From the NCBI GenBank assembly GCA_036898135.1, contig CM072522.1:34546451-34610450 (forward strand): a stretch of 64,000 nt of DNA, written 5' to 3'. Shown here one piece after another: positions 29,257 to 40,083 of the stretch; positions within the stretch are counted from its first letter, which is position 1, and each line of letters starts with the position of its first letter. The position numbers were made by a program, and so were the translations under genes. The notes below the pieces were generated by a model, which ran no database searches, was not told the origin of the DNA, and saw nothing but the letters and a program-made list of their open reading frames with translations. The DNA comes from Oncomelania hupensis (Eukaryota > Mollusca > Gastropoda > Littorinimorpha > Pomatiopsidae).

Positions 29257-31862
29257 CTTACGGATCAGACAAAAACAAAAGAGGAGAGAATGGCAGCGGG
29301 ATACAAGTCAGTCTGAATAATGCAGTTTGAAGAGATGGGTTTTGAGGGCCTTTTTGAATGCCTGTGTTGATTGTATGGTGCGGATATGGGAGGGAAGGGA
29401 ATTCCACTGCTTGGGTGCAGAGCAAGCGAATGCACGTTGGCGTATGTCTTAGTGCGGGTGACGGGAACCTTGAGTGTGCCAGTGTCAGCAGAAGATCTTA
29501 AAGTGCGTGAAGGAGAGTAGACAGACAGTAGATCAGCAAGGTAGGAAGGACAAGAATCTGTGAAGAAGTTGTGACAGAGAACAGAGATCGAGTTTGTACT
29601 CTATGCGTGCTTGCACAGGAAGCCAGTGAAGGGAATGTAGTAGAGGTGTGATGTGATCGCGTTTCTTTGCTCGGAATACTAGTCTAGCTGCTGAGTTCTG
29701 AACCTTTTGTAGTTTGTCAATGATGTGTTTTGGGGAGCCAGCGAGGAGAGAGTTGCAATAGTCAAGACGAGAAAGGACGAGAGCGCAGACTAGAGTTTTG
29801 GTGGCAGTGACTGTAAGATAGTGGCGAAAGGAGCTGATTTGGCGTATGGCCGTGTATGCAGAGCGACAGACGTTGGATGTGGTTGTTGAGGGACAGGTCG
29901 TCGGAGAGAATGTAGCCGAGATTTCTTGCTGATGATGAGAACTGAATGTTTGTTGTCCCTACTGTGAGCGATATTGGGAAAGGCGAGAGTGAGGAGGAGG
30001 TGTTGTGCTTGTGGATGAGGAGGGCTTCAGTTTTATCGTCATTAAGCTTAAGCTTGTTGAGTGTCATCCATGACTTAATGTCTGTGATGCAGTTCTCCAA
30101 AGTCTGAACAGTGGAATTAATAAGAGGGGGCAGTGGATTTATAAAGTTGTGTGTCATCTGCAAATGACTGACTCTCAACAGCTTGCTTTCTGAGCAGGAG
30201 AAGCAGTGGCTTGGTGTACAGAGTGAATAACACCGGCCCTAAAACGGAACCCTGAGGCACTCTGCACACCACGTCTGCTATGCTGGAGAAACAGCCGTTG
30301 CCAGTGACTGCTTGTGATCTGTCAGAAAGATATGAGTGGAACCAAGCCAGGTCTGAGCCAGAGATTCCAAAGTAGTGTTGAAGAGTGTTGAAGAGAATGT
30401 GGTGGTCGACTGTGTCAAAGGCGGCTGAGAGGTCTAATAAGGTGAGAATGGAGACGTTACCATTATCTAAAGCAAGCAACAGATCATTGGTTACCTTTAG
30501 GAGGGCTGTCTCAGTGCTGTGGAAGGGTCGGTAGGCAGACTGGTTGGGGCAAAGTAGAGCGTTATCATATAGGTAGGCAAACAGTTTGAGAACAATTTTT
30601 ATATGACTTTTGACAAGGAGAGGTTTGAAACAGGTCTATAGTTCTTTAGATTATTTTTGTCTAAACTTGTTTTTTTAAGGAGGGGTTTGATGACAGCCGC
30701 TTTGAGCACAGACGGAACAACACCAGAGGACAGACTCTCATTGATAATGTGGGTTAATGGTCGGGAGTAGAGGGTCGAGATTCTCTATCAGCATGGGAGT
30801 GGGAATGGGGTCAAGAGAGCAAGATGTTGGTTTTGAGCTTAAAATGACTTTCTTGACTTCTTGCTCTGTTATTGGTTGAAAAACTTCCAACTTTGCGGTA
30901 GTGAGGGAATGTGAGAATGGGTTAATGAGTGGGATCTCATGGCTATCAAGAGCGGCCCTTATGTCAGCTACTTTCTGTGTGAAATAATTACAAAATACTT
31001 CTGGGAGCAGACATGGTGGATGCGTGGATGGGAGTGATGTTGCATTGCTCTTACCCCTTAGCTGATTGCAAATGTCGAACAACTGTTTACTAGTTTCGCT
31101 GCTGCTAATTCTGTCGCTAAAGTACCGGGTTTTGGTAGTCTGGACTATTTTAGTGACCCGTTTTTTTGGCAGCGGTGAAAATCTGCTTGCTGGCTTCTAA
31201 ACCTGATTTAAGCCACTTTTTCTCTGCTCTGCGTCGAAGTTTCTTCGCCTCGGAGAGCTCATCCTTAATAGACTCGTACCAGGGTGCTGACCGTGTTGCC
31301 TTGACCTTTTATGGGCAACGGGAGCATGCCGATCAAGCACGGAATGAAGTGTACTATTTAGCTGATCCACAGTGAGGCACAGTTCTGGGGTCACTTTAGC
31401 GGTAAGCTCTTGTTTAAAGGCATCCCTATCCACGGTATGCAGGTTGCGAGCCTCCCTGAACATGGGGAGAGGAGGGGGGGGGGGCTGCGACACTTAGTTC
31501 GCACATGACACAGAAATGGTCAGATGTTAATTCTTGGGTGACTGAAGTTGATCTACCAACATTATCCTGAGGCCTATGCATAACCCAATCTATGATGTGA
31601 CCACGGCTGTGGGTGGGTTCTGTGACTGACTGAGAAAGACTAAACTGATCTAAAAGTTCAATCATTTTTGCGGTGGAAGGATGCTGGAGTTGGTCAACGT
31701 GAAAGTTAATGTCTCCTAAAACTATGTATGATCCTGACAGTGTGTTGCAATAATCGAGCAGGACTGGAAATTCTTGGTGGAAAATTGCATCAGTTAATTT
31801 ATTTTTTCTTGCTTGGAAATGTGCGATTTTTATGCATATGAAGTGAATGTTCTGTTGTGGAA

Positions 31863-32362
31863 NNNNNNNNNNNNNNNNNNNNNNNNNNNNNNNNNNNNNN
31901 NNNNNNNNNNNNNNNNNNNNNNNNNNNNNNNNNNNNNNNNNNNNNNNNNNNNNNNNNNNNNNNNNNNNNNNNNNNNNNNNNNNNNNNNNNNNNNNNNNNN
32001 NNNNNNNNNNNNNNNNNNNNNNNNNNNNNNNNNNNNNNNNNNNNNNNNNNNNNNNNNNNNNNNNNNNNNNNNNNNNNNNNNNNNNNNNNNNNNNNNNNNN
32101 NNNNNNNNNNNNNNNNNNNNNNNNNNNNNNNNNNNNNNNNNNNNNNNNNNNNNNNNNNNNNNNNNNNNNNNNNNNNNNNNNNNNNNNNNNNNNNNNNNNN
32201 NNNNNNNNNNNNNNNNNNNNNNNNNNNNNNNNNNNNNNNNNNNNNNNNNNNNNNNNNNNNNNNNNNNNNNNNNNNNNNNNNNNNNNNNNNNNNNNNNNNN
32301 NNNNNNNNNNNNNNNNNNNNNNNNNNNNNNNNNNNNNNNNNNNNNNNNNNNNNNNNNNNNNN
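31863..32362. other. Assembly gap (500 N)
   Basis: Exactly 500 undetermined bases. A round-number N run is the usual signature of a scaffolding join of unknown size, so the order and distance of sequence on either side should not be taken as physical fact. The left side ends inside a minus-strand CR1/L2-like LINE; the right side starts in a 59-bp tandem repeat. Confidence 0.98.
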
Positions 32363-32701
32363 GATGATAGAACTTTAGGTACTTCAACACAGAGGAGGGA
32401 TAGCTATATGTTAGTTGTGAGATGATAGAACTTTAGGTACTTCAACACAGAGGCAGGGATAGCTATATATTAGTTGTGAGATGATAGAACTTTAGGTACT
32501 TCAACACAGAGGCAGGGATAGCTATATATTAGTTGTGAGATGATAGAACTTTAGGTACTTCAACACAGACAGAGGTAGGGATAGCTATGTTAGTTATGAG
32601 ATGATAGAACTTTAGGTACTTCAACACAGACAGAGGCAGGGATAGCTATATGTTAGTTGTGAGATGATAGAACTTTAGGTACTTCAACACAGAGGCAGGG
32701 A
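32363..32701. repeat. 59-bp tandem repeat at gap edge
   Basis: Six units beginning GATGATAGAACTTTAGG, with small length changes (58-62 bp). The array runs into the gap, so the real number is unknown and the array may be why the assembly broke here. Confidence 0.92.
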
Positions 32702-32880
32702 TAGGTCAGTGCTCAGGATGCATGCCTAGTGTACATGCGTCTTGGGCGACATTGGTTTGAATCCTGACTTCAGCAAACTATTGTGCGATTGCGGGATATT
32801 AGTCGCCAGTGCCTTGAGAAGTTCCCTGAGCTTGTAAGTGGGCTACATAGCTATATAAGAACTATATAAGAACTATATAA
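32702..32880 (+). mobile_element. tRNA-derived SINE, 5' altered
   Basis: Box B GGTTTGAATCC at 32754-32764 and the downstream body (GACTTCAGCAAACTATT, GAGCTTGTAAGTGGGCTACA) match the SINE at 21516. The box A region is degraded (GTCAGTGCTCAGG). It abuts the 59-bp tandem repeat. Confidence 0.7.
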
Positions 32881-34015
32881 GAACATTTCCTGAAAGGCCT
32901 TGCCTGCTCTGATGCTGCACACTCTTACCTCCGGTCAATTAAAAAGAAATACAAACCTCATAATCCTCTATAAGTTATCTCATGGTTGAATACCAGCACA
33001 GTTGGCTTTTAACTCCTGAAGAAGGATTTAGCGAAATACAGATACTGAAATCTTTTTTAATCTGATGTGGTTCAATCTTTGGCTTTGACCTGTCTCATCT
33101 TCTGGAATACAGAATCGAAGACTTTTCCAAAATCTAAATAAAGAATATCAACAATTTGTGGGGGAAGGTAGGGGTGGGGAGAGACGAGGGAGGGGGGGGG
33201 GTATGATGTGAGGCAGGTTGTGAGGGTGTGGTGGGGGGGATTTGGGAGAGGGGTGGGGGTGTAAATCACTGTCACTTGTTCATCACTCATGCAGGTGAAA
33301 CCCAGGGACAAGAGGGGCTAGGACATAGCTTCAGTTTGATGCTATGGGTACTCTCAGTGATACGAATCCCCTGTCACTGCCACCATGCAGTGTTGGTCTT
33401 CCATAAATTCTAAATCCACCGCTTGCAGCCTATCTTATTGTGCTAAACGTGTAACAAAGGTATGCTTTATCAGTTACCTCAGTCCCCGTTTGAGGGGTCC
33501 CATTGTTCCTCCCTGACTTCCCTCTCTCTGTCTCCATTTCCATTGGCACACTCCTTTCTGAAATGCACAACTCAGAACATTACACATGCAAAAGGAATTG
33601 TTTCTTGTCCAACAACCCTCAGGCCACAGGCACATTAACCAAGAAAAAAGGATCCTCTGGAAGAGTTAGAGGATCTATTGGTACCCCTTTGCTATCAGAG
33701 ATATACTAATTTTTTCCCAGGATCCATTCTTCTTGGTGAACTCATTGTAATGCAGGGGAGAGTAATTGGAAATTTTTTTTTTTTAAGTTAAAATCTGTGC
33801 AATCTGGCACATTCTGAGCACTTTTTGAGAGACGAAAAATCAATCAACAAAGACGAAAAAAAAACCAAACATTTTAGTTTAAACTATATACAAGAAATGA
33901 CACTGGTAGGCCTACATGTCTGTTAACATTATTGTATTATAGTCTGTCGTTTAGAACTAACATCAGTCCTCAGAAGAGTGAACAAAATAAACTAACCTTG
34001 AGTTTAAAAGTGTTC
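32881..34015. other. Unassigned sequence, copy B flank
   Basis: About 1.1 kb with no recognised gene. A G-rich stretch (33155-33265, GGGGTGGGG-type) produces proline-rich frames on the minus strand that I do not call. Confidence 0.6.
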
Positions 34016-34019
34016 TTTT

Positions 34020-34640
34020 TACAAAGTCATGTTTTCTTCAATTGCTTTTTGTAAGCTTTGCCCGGAACCTTAAGCTGTTCGATGTGGTCGCCAAATTTCT
34101 CGACGTACTTCTTTTTTTCTTTTCCGACAACTTTTACTTCATAATCCAGTGTTCTCTGCAGCCAGTCCCACCGCCACTTGTTTTTGAGACCTTTGTCCCA
34201 GTCTCCTACTGTGTTTCTTATTACAATGTCGGTTCGAAACATTTTGATACTATGCTACTATTAGTAGTATTTATCATCACAAAAACGCTTCCATACGTTA
34301 TCAAACTTAAAAAAACAGAGAATCGTGGTGAAGACTGTCAAAAATCAAACGGAAACAACTGGCTATAACACAGAGCGAATCACGTAAGAGAGAAGCAATC
34401 TGATTGGTGAGATAAATTTAGCTAGCCAATCACAACTCCGCTTTGATATGATCGTTAAATTGACTGTCATGGCGGTCTAGCAGACGAATCCCGCTGATAT
34501 CGCCTACCGTGATAAGAACGCTTGCTTTTTTTTTTTCGACACAGATTTTTTTAATACTCCCGGAAATTTTTCAATCACCCGGAAAGCCAAAGATCGATCT
34601 CCCGGAATTCCTGGAATTCCAGGAAAAGTAGCATGCCTGG
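34020..34640 (-). mobile_element. hAT-like repeat, first of two adjacent copies
   Basis: The minus strand has a 71-codon frame containing WDKGLKNKWRWDWL and YVEKFGDHIEQLKVPGKAY, resembling a transposon-derived zinc-binding N-terminus. The right end ends in GGAAAAGTAGCATGCCTGG; its reverse complement starts CCAGGCATGC, as in hAT-type termini. The family assignment is tentative. Confidence 0.45.
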
Positions 34641-34653
34641 TCATTTAGTTTAG

Positions 34654-35144
34654 TTTTTGAGACCTTTGTCCCAGTCTCCTACCGTGTTACTTATCGCAAT
34701 TTCAGTTCGAAACATTTTGATGCTATGCTACTATTAGTAGTATTTATCATTACAAAAACGCTTCAATACATTATCAAACTTAAAAAAAACAGAATTGTGC
34801 ACAAAACGTGGTGAACACGGTCAAAAATCAAACAGGAACAACTAGCCGCCTACGTTAAAACACAGAGCGAATCACGTACGAGAGAAGCAATCTGATTGGT
34901 GAGATAAATTTAGCTAGCCAATCACAACGCCGCTTTGATATGATCGTTAAAATTGACTGTCATGGGGGTCTAGCAGACGAATTCCGCTGATATCGCCTAC
35001 CGTGATAAGAACGCTTGTAATTCTTTCTTTTTGACACAGATTTTTTTAATACTCCCGGAAAATTTTCAATCACCCGGAAAGCCACCGGGGCCCAAAAATC
35101 GATCTCCCGGAATTCCAGGAATTCCCGGAAAAGTAGCATGCCTG
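34654..35144 (-). mobile_element. hAT-like repeat, second adjacent copy, truncated
   Basis: About 85-90% similar by eye to 34178-34640, including GAGACCTTTGTCCCAGTCTC and the same end (AAAAGTAGCATGCCTG). It lacks the first ~150 bp including the open frame. It directly abuts the left arm of the inverted repeat. Confidence 0.6.
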
Positions 35145-35335
35145 ATAGTACAAAATCATCCAGTGGGAAGTGAGTTAAATGTTTGTGTGTTTGATGGAAT
35201 GTGTGCTTGCACAGACTAGACCTCTGATTATACTCTCATCTGAAGGAGTTGATCAACTTCAACCGTCAATGTACATTTGATTGTTAAACACACATAATTC
35301 CATCGTTACCTGTCATGCCAACCAATACTGACAGC

Positions 35336-36325
35336 TCTTCCTCTGCATCACTGTCTGGCTCTGTCTTCACTTCAGACAACATTGGCTCATGTGGTTCCAT
35401 CAGGTCACCGTCAGGCTCTGTCTTCACTTCAGACAACATTGGGTCATGTGGTTCCATCAGGTCACCGTCAGGCTCTGTCTTCACTTTAAATAACACTGGG
35501 TCATGTGGCTCCATTGTGTCACTGTCAGGCTCTGTCTTCACTTTAAATAACACTGGGTCATGTGGCTCCATCCAGTCACTGCCAGGCTCTGTCTTCACTT
35601 TAAACAATGCTGGGTCATGTGGCTCCATCTGGTCACCGCCAGGCTCTGTCTTCACTTCAGACAACATTGGCTCATGTGGTTCCATCAGGTCACCACCAGG
35701 CTCTGTCTTCACTTCAGACAACATTGGCTCATGTGGTTCTATCAGGTCACCGTCAGGCTCTGTCTTCACTTTAAATAACACTGGGTCATGTGGCTCCATC
35801 CAGTCACTGCCAGGCTCTGTCTTCACTTTAAACAATGCTGGGTCATGTGGCTCCATCTGGTCACCACCAGGCTCTGTCTTCACTTCAGACAACACTGGGT
35901 CATGTGGCTCCATCTGGTCTCCGTCAGGCTTTGTCTTCACTTTAGATAACTCTGGGTCATGTGGCTCCATTGTGTCACTGTCAGGCTCTGTCTTCACTTT
36001 AGATAACACTGGGTCATGTGGCTCCATTGCGTCACTGTCAGGCTCTGTCTTCACTTTAGATAACACAGGGTCATGTGGCTCCATTGCGTCACTGTCAGGC
36101 TCTGTCTTCACTTTAGATAACACAGGGTCATGTGGCTCCATTGCGTCACTGTCAGGCTCTGTCTTCACTTTAGATAACACTGGGTCATGTGGCTCCATTG
36201 CGTCACTGTCAGGCTCTGTCTTCACTTTAGATAACACAGGGTCATGTGGCTCCATTGCGTCACTGTCAGGCTCTGTCTTCACTTTAGATAACACTGGGTC
36301 ATGTGGCTCCATTGCGTCTCTGTCA
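35336..36325 (-). repeat. Coding 57-bp minisatellite, 17 units (copy B left-arm exon 4')
   Basis: Minus-strand array of 17 units in one open frame. The first five are identical at protein level (MEPHDPVLSKVKTEPDSDA), and a two-unit block containing ALFKVKTEPGSDW is itself duplicated. This points to unequal exchange or replication slippage in multiples of the unit. Confidence 0.9.
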
Positions 36326-36689
36326 GGCTCGGTCTTACTTTCCGATTCTTCCTTTATCTCAAACAAGCTGCCAGTCAGGCCTGCTGTGTCTCTGACAATC
36401 TGTTCTCTGCTGGTGTGAGAGACATGCTGAATTTCTCCTCCAGCAACTTCTAGAACAAAAAAAACAACAACAAAAATGACAAAAAAAAATCACATAAATA
36501 TAAATAAATGTTAATGAATGTTAATACTGACAGCCAGGGCTGTGAGTGATGAACTGAATAAACTCCAAGAATGCCACACCACTACTAGTGAAGATGCTTC
36601 TTTTCTGGGAACTTCATCCAGACGGCTTCTCACGCTTTAGAAAATCGGTCCCTTGATCTTCACCAAGCCCAGCCTATACAGTGAGGAGC

Positions 36690-37030
36690 TGAGAACACAG
36701 CCACATGGCAATCTGTGTCTATTGCACAAACCACACATGGCCATCTGTGTCTATGGCACAAATCCACACATGGCCCTCTGTGTCTATGGCACACATCCAC
36801 ACATGGCCATCTGTGTCTATGGCACACATGGCCATCTGTGTCTATGGCACACATCCACACATCGCCATCTGTGTCTATGGCACACATCCTCACATGGCCA
36901 TCTGTGTCTATGGCACAAATCCACACATGGCCACCTGTGTCTATGGCACACATCCACACATGGCCATCTGTGTCTATGGCACAAATCGACACATGGCCAT
37001 CTGTGTCTATGGCATACATCCACACACGCA
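36690..37030 (-). repeat. 33-bp minisatellite, left arm copy B
   Basis: About ten units of the same 33-bp repeat in mirror orientation, roughly twice the number in either right arm, with a shortened unit near 36825. Confidence 0.9.
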
Positions 37031-37054
37031 AACCACTGGCAGCAGAGAAGTGAA

Positions 37055-38316
37055 GAGGGGTCTTTCCTATCATTTCCCTCATACCATGGAGGATAGTGTC
37101 TAATAAGGATGTTATATCCAAGGTGAAGAGAGGTCTTTCCTATTATTTCCCTCATACCACCAAGGATAGTGTCTAATAAGGATGTTATCCAAGGTGAAGA
37201 GAGGTCTTTCCTATCATTTCCCTCATACCATGGAGGATAGTGTCTAATAAGGATGTTATCCAAGGTGAAGAGAGGTCTTCCCTATCATTTCCCTCATACC
37301 ACGGAGGATAGTGTCTAATAAGGATGTTATATCCAAGGTGAAGAGAGATCTTTCCTATCATTTCCCTCATACCATGGAGGATAGTGTCTAATATTAATAA
37401 GGATGTTATATCCAAGGTGAAGAGAGGTCTTTCCTATCATTTCCCTCATACCATGGAGGATAGTGTCTAATAAGGATGTTATCCAAGGTGAAGAGAGGTC
37501 TTTCCTATCATTTCCCTCATACCATGGAGGATAATGTCTAATAAGGATGTTATATCCAAGGTGAAGAGAGGTCTTTCCTATCATTTCCCTCATACCACGG
37601 AGGATAGTGTCTAATAAGGATATTATCCAAGGTGAAGAGAGGTCTTTCCTATCATTTCCTTCATACCATGGAGGATAGTGTCTAATAAGGATGTTATCCA
37701 AGGTGAAGAGAGGTCTTTCCTATCATTTCCTTCATACCACGGAAGATAGTGTCTAATAAAGATGTTATACAAGGTGAAGAGAGGTCTTTCCTATCATTTC
37801 CCTCATACCACGGAGGATAGTGTTTTAATAAGGATGTTATACAAGGTGAAGAAAGGTCTTTCCTATCATTTCCCTCATACCATGGAGGATAGTGTCTAAT
37901 AAGGATGTTATCCAAGGTGAATAGGTGTCTTTCCTATCAGTGTCTAATAAGGACGTTATCCAAGGTGAAGAGGGGTCTTTCCTATCATTTCCCTCATACC
38001 ATGGAAGATAGTGTCTAATAAGGATGTTATCCAAGGTGAAGAGAGGTCTTTCCTGTCATTTTCCTCATACCATGGAGGATAGTGTCTAATAAGGATGTTA
38101 TCCAAGGTGAAGAGAGGTCTTTCCTATCATTTCCCTCATACCACGGAGGATAGGGTCTAATAAGGATGTTATCCAAGGTGAAGAGGGGTCTTTCCTATCA
38201 TTTCCCTCATACCACTGATAGTGTCTAATAAGGATGGTATCCAAGGTGAAGAGGGGTCTTTCCTATCATTTCCCTCATACCACTGATAGTGTCTAATAAG
38301 GATGTTATCCAAGGTG
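37055..38316 (-). repeat. 71-bp minisatellite, left arm copy B
   Basis: About 17-18 units. Includes a shortened unit near 37915-37945 and units lacking CC(A/G)TGG near 38205-38290, identical to those in copy A. Confidence 0.93.
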
Positions 38317-38582
38317 CTATCAATAACCTCCAGTCCATTCTCTTTAGACCAGGCACCTTTATCTATCACTGAGGTGAGCAAACCTGCATACTCAGAGAAA
38401 ACCCCTGAGACGTGGCACGAGTCAAAGGTAAATAATATTTTGAGAAACATAATGCCCAAAGGTGTGATCGATCCCACACCTGTCAAGCGCCATTGGTCTC
38501 TAGCCTATGGACGGGGCAAGTTAGTCCCACTTTAGAGTACGCGGCCACAAACAACGTTCTACAGGATTGCACACCCAATATT

Positions 38583-38776
38583 CCTATCCTTGTCATTGGG
38601 AAACCACAGATGATCGTTTAACCAGCGTATTCCATCTTTCACTGTCCTCAGCAGCTCTTAAGGCTTTGCTCAGTGTCAAGCCAGTCCATTCTCCAATGTT
38701 GTCCTCCCACCTCTTTTTCTGTCTTCCTCTTCTTCTGCCTGGGTATAGGAAATGCCTAGAAGTCTTCTGTAGCATG
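38583..38776 (-). mobile_element. LINE 3'-end fragment, left arm copy B
   Basis: Counterpart of 1219-1412. Confidence 0.75.
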
Positions 38777-40083
38777 TCACCTCCATGCTTTTTTATTCTT
38801 GGTTGTAGGTCTGCTGTGAGGTTCCACCCAATATTTAAGAGAAAGAAAACAAAAGGGGAGATGTGTGAGAGAGGAAGGGGTTCTTTTTTACAATACATAT
38901 TTTTAAATCAATCATTCTGCTTTCAAAAAATGTATCCTTTCCTACCTGTGATACTGTGAAGTTTCACTTTCAATCTTTGAGTCTACAGTGTGCCAAAACA
39001 AGAAAATAAAATGATACTATGATAGCCCTGCCACTTTCTGTCAAGATGTAACACTATATCATCGTCATGAGTTACCTTAGTATTAGGTTGCAACATGTAT
39101 GTTAATATCTTTGCTGCAGCTTATCACTACCTTTACTTTTCACTTATTAGTTTATGAATCAAATATTAACTCGTTCAATCATTAGTATACACATAGATAG
39201 TGCATTGAACAAAGAATTATTGGTCTATAATCAATAGATGTAAGAATGGTACAAATTCAAGGCCAAGTAAAGTTATTACGGGTTATTGATTTCGCAGTTG
39301 AAAAGGTAATCTTTTGTCACTTTAGTGGGGCAAACGGTGTGATTTTGTGTGATGAATTCTTCTTTTTATGCATTAATTTGTTGTCTCATAGTCATATGTT
39401 TCTAGTAAAAGTAAAGACTTGGAGAGCTATCAATTGGTTCCATTGTATAATCCCAAGACTGTCTGTTATTTACTGCTGCGCCATCGATGATCCTTCCAAC
39501 GTGTAATGGCCTTATGTAATAACTTAGTCTACTCTCAAGCCCTAAGCACTAGTGACAAACTCGTAGGCATGTACTGTAGCACAGTAGTGTGGTCTACTTT
39601 TCAATCCTCTTTTCTACGATCAACTCACCTTGTGCGTGCCACGCTTGCCATCTCTTCCTGTCTCCCACTGGTTCTTCAGCAATGTCAATCTCCAACTTCA
39701 CCTCTGGCATTGGATTGTCTTCGTCCTCCATCACGAAGCAATAAAATCAACGACGATCAACATTCATCAAGAATTTCATGTTTTCATGCCCAACCTAAAC
39801 ACAAACAAGGGAAGTAATGCCCATATACAGGAACTCTCTACTCCGTATTGTATTTTGTTTGAAAAATCAATTATTATAAATTTTTCCGGTGCAAAGAATG
39901 CAAACAATTTATTTTAAATAATATAATCGTGCTTGGTTAAAAACAACTTACAGAAAAGGCCAGTGCAACAAGCAACTATTTATATTTAAAAATAAATGTC
40001 GTTGGAATAGACTTATTCCCGAAATAATTCTGTATAAACTAAATAGAGTAGCTTCCCTTGACAAGTCTGTCAAGCTTTTCATT

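Larger units (their letters stand above)
1..29380. repeat. Copy A of a ~27-29 kb direct duplication
   Basis: This stretch is repeated in the same orientation at 37365-64000. Base 1 aligns with base 37365 and base 29380 with base 64000. Alignment is nearly gap-free over long spans: the offset stays 37364 from 1 to about 2040. Large differences are discrete: the internal part of an LTR element (copy A only), a LINE (copy B only), a hAT-like element (copy A only) and tandem-repeat numbers. The copies are separated by a 500-N gap, which favours two haplotypes scaffolded in tandem over a true duplication. Both true ends lie outside the window. Confidence 0.95.
27919..31862 (-). mobile_element. CR1/L2-like LINE, degraded, 5' end lost in assembly gap
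   Basis: Minus-strand fragments, read right to left: end of endonuclease (31665-31426; THSRGHIIDWVMHRP, LTSDHFCVMCEL), start of reverse transcriptase (31082-30738), central RT (30479-30117; DLSAAFDTVDHHIL, VPQGSVLGPVLFTLYT, SFADDTQLY) and a later RT part (30178-29762; LNDDKTEALLIH, LGYILSDDLSL). Frameshifts separate the pieces. The 3' end has GCTATATAAAAACCCGCTA and a short ATT run, typical of L2/CR1 tails. It is interrupted by the hAT-like insertion at 28203-29256. Confidence 0.82.
35310..39794 (-). pseudogene. Inverted duplicate of THAP-gene exons 3-4 without THAP exons, copy B left arm
   Basis: On the minus strand, exon 3' is 39629-39794 and exon 4' is 35310-36449, with splice sites identical in position to the right-arm exons. 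Exon 4' is fully open (1140 nt) and encodes 17 units of the 19-residue repeat; one unit reads V-K-T-K instead of V-K-T-E. Exon 3' has a TGA in the THAP-gene frame where the right arm has TCA, shortly before an in-frame ATG (context GTGATGGAGG). A protein could therefore start at that ATG (MEDEDNPMPEVKLE...) and splice into exon 4', but it could not be fused to an upstream exon in this frame. It could be a separate minus-strand gene starting in exon 3', or a non-expressed duplicate. No promoter was recognised. Confidence 0.5.
35147..39803 (-). repeat. Left arm of large inverted repeat, copy B (complete)
   Basis: A ~4.66 kb inverted counterpart of 42323-46735, separated from it by a 2.5 kb spacer; together they form an 11.6 kb imperfect palindrome. 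In mirror order it holds exon 4', the 33-bp and 71-bp minisatellites, the LINE 3' fragment and exon 3'. The outer end abuts a hAT-like repeat (34654-35144), so the original arm may have been longer. I saw no target-site duplication at the outer ends of the palindrome. Confidence 0.92.

Noticed and set aside
31813..32425. Open frames spanning the gap
   Set aside because: They consist almost entirely of undetermined bases.
33072..33311. Proline/threonine-rich minus-strand frame
   Set aside because: Caused by a G-rich low-complexity stretch.
35315..36418. 367-codon plus-strand frame (SGSVFTLDNTGSCGSI repeats) opposite exon 4'
   Set aside because: It is the antisense shadow of the 57-bp array; the minus-strand reading has matching splice sites, phases and a sensible partner exon.
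36653..37121. Frames rich in MAICVYGTHPH or MCAIDTDGHV repeats
   Set aside because: Arise from the 33-bp minisatellite; no start or splice support.
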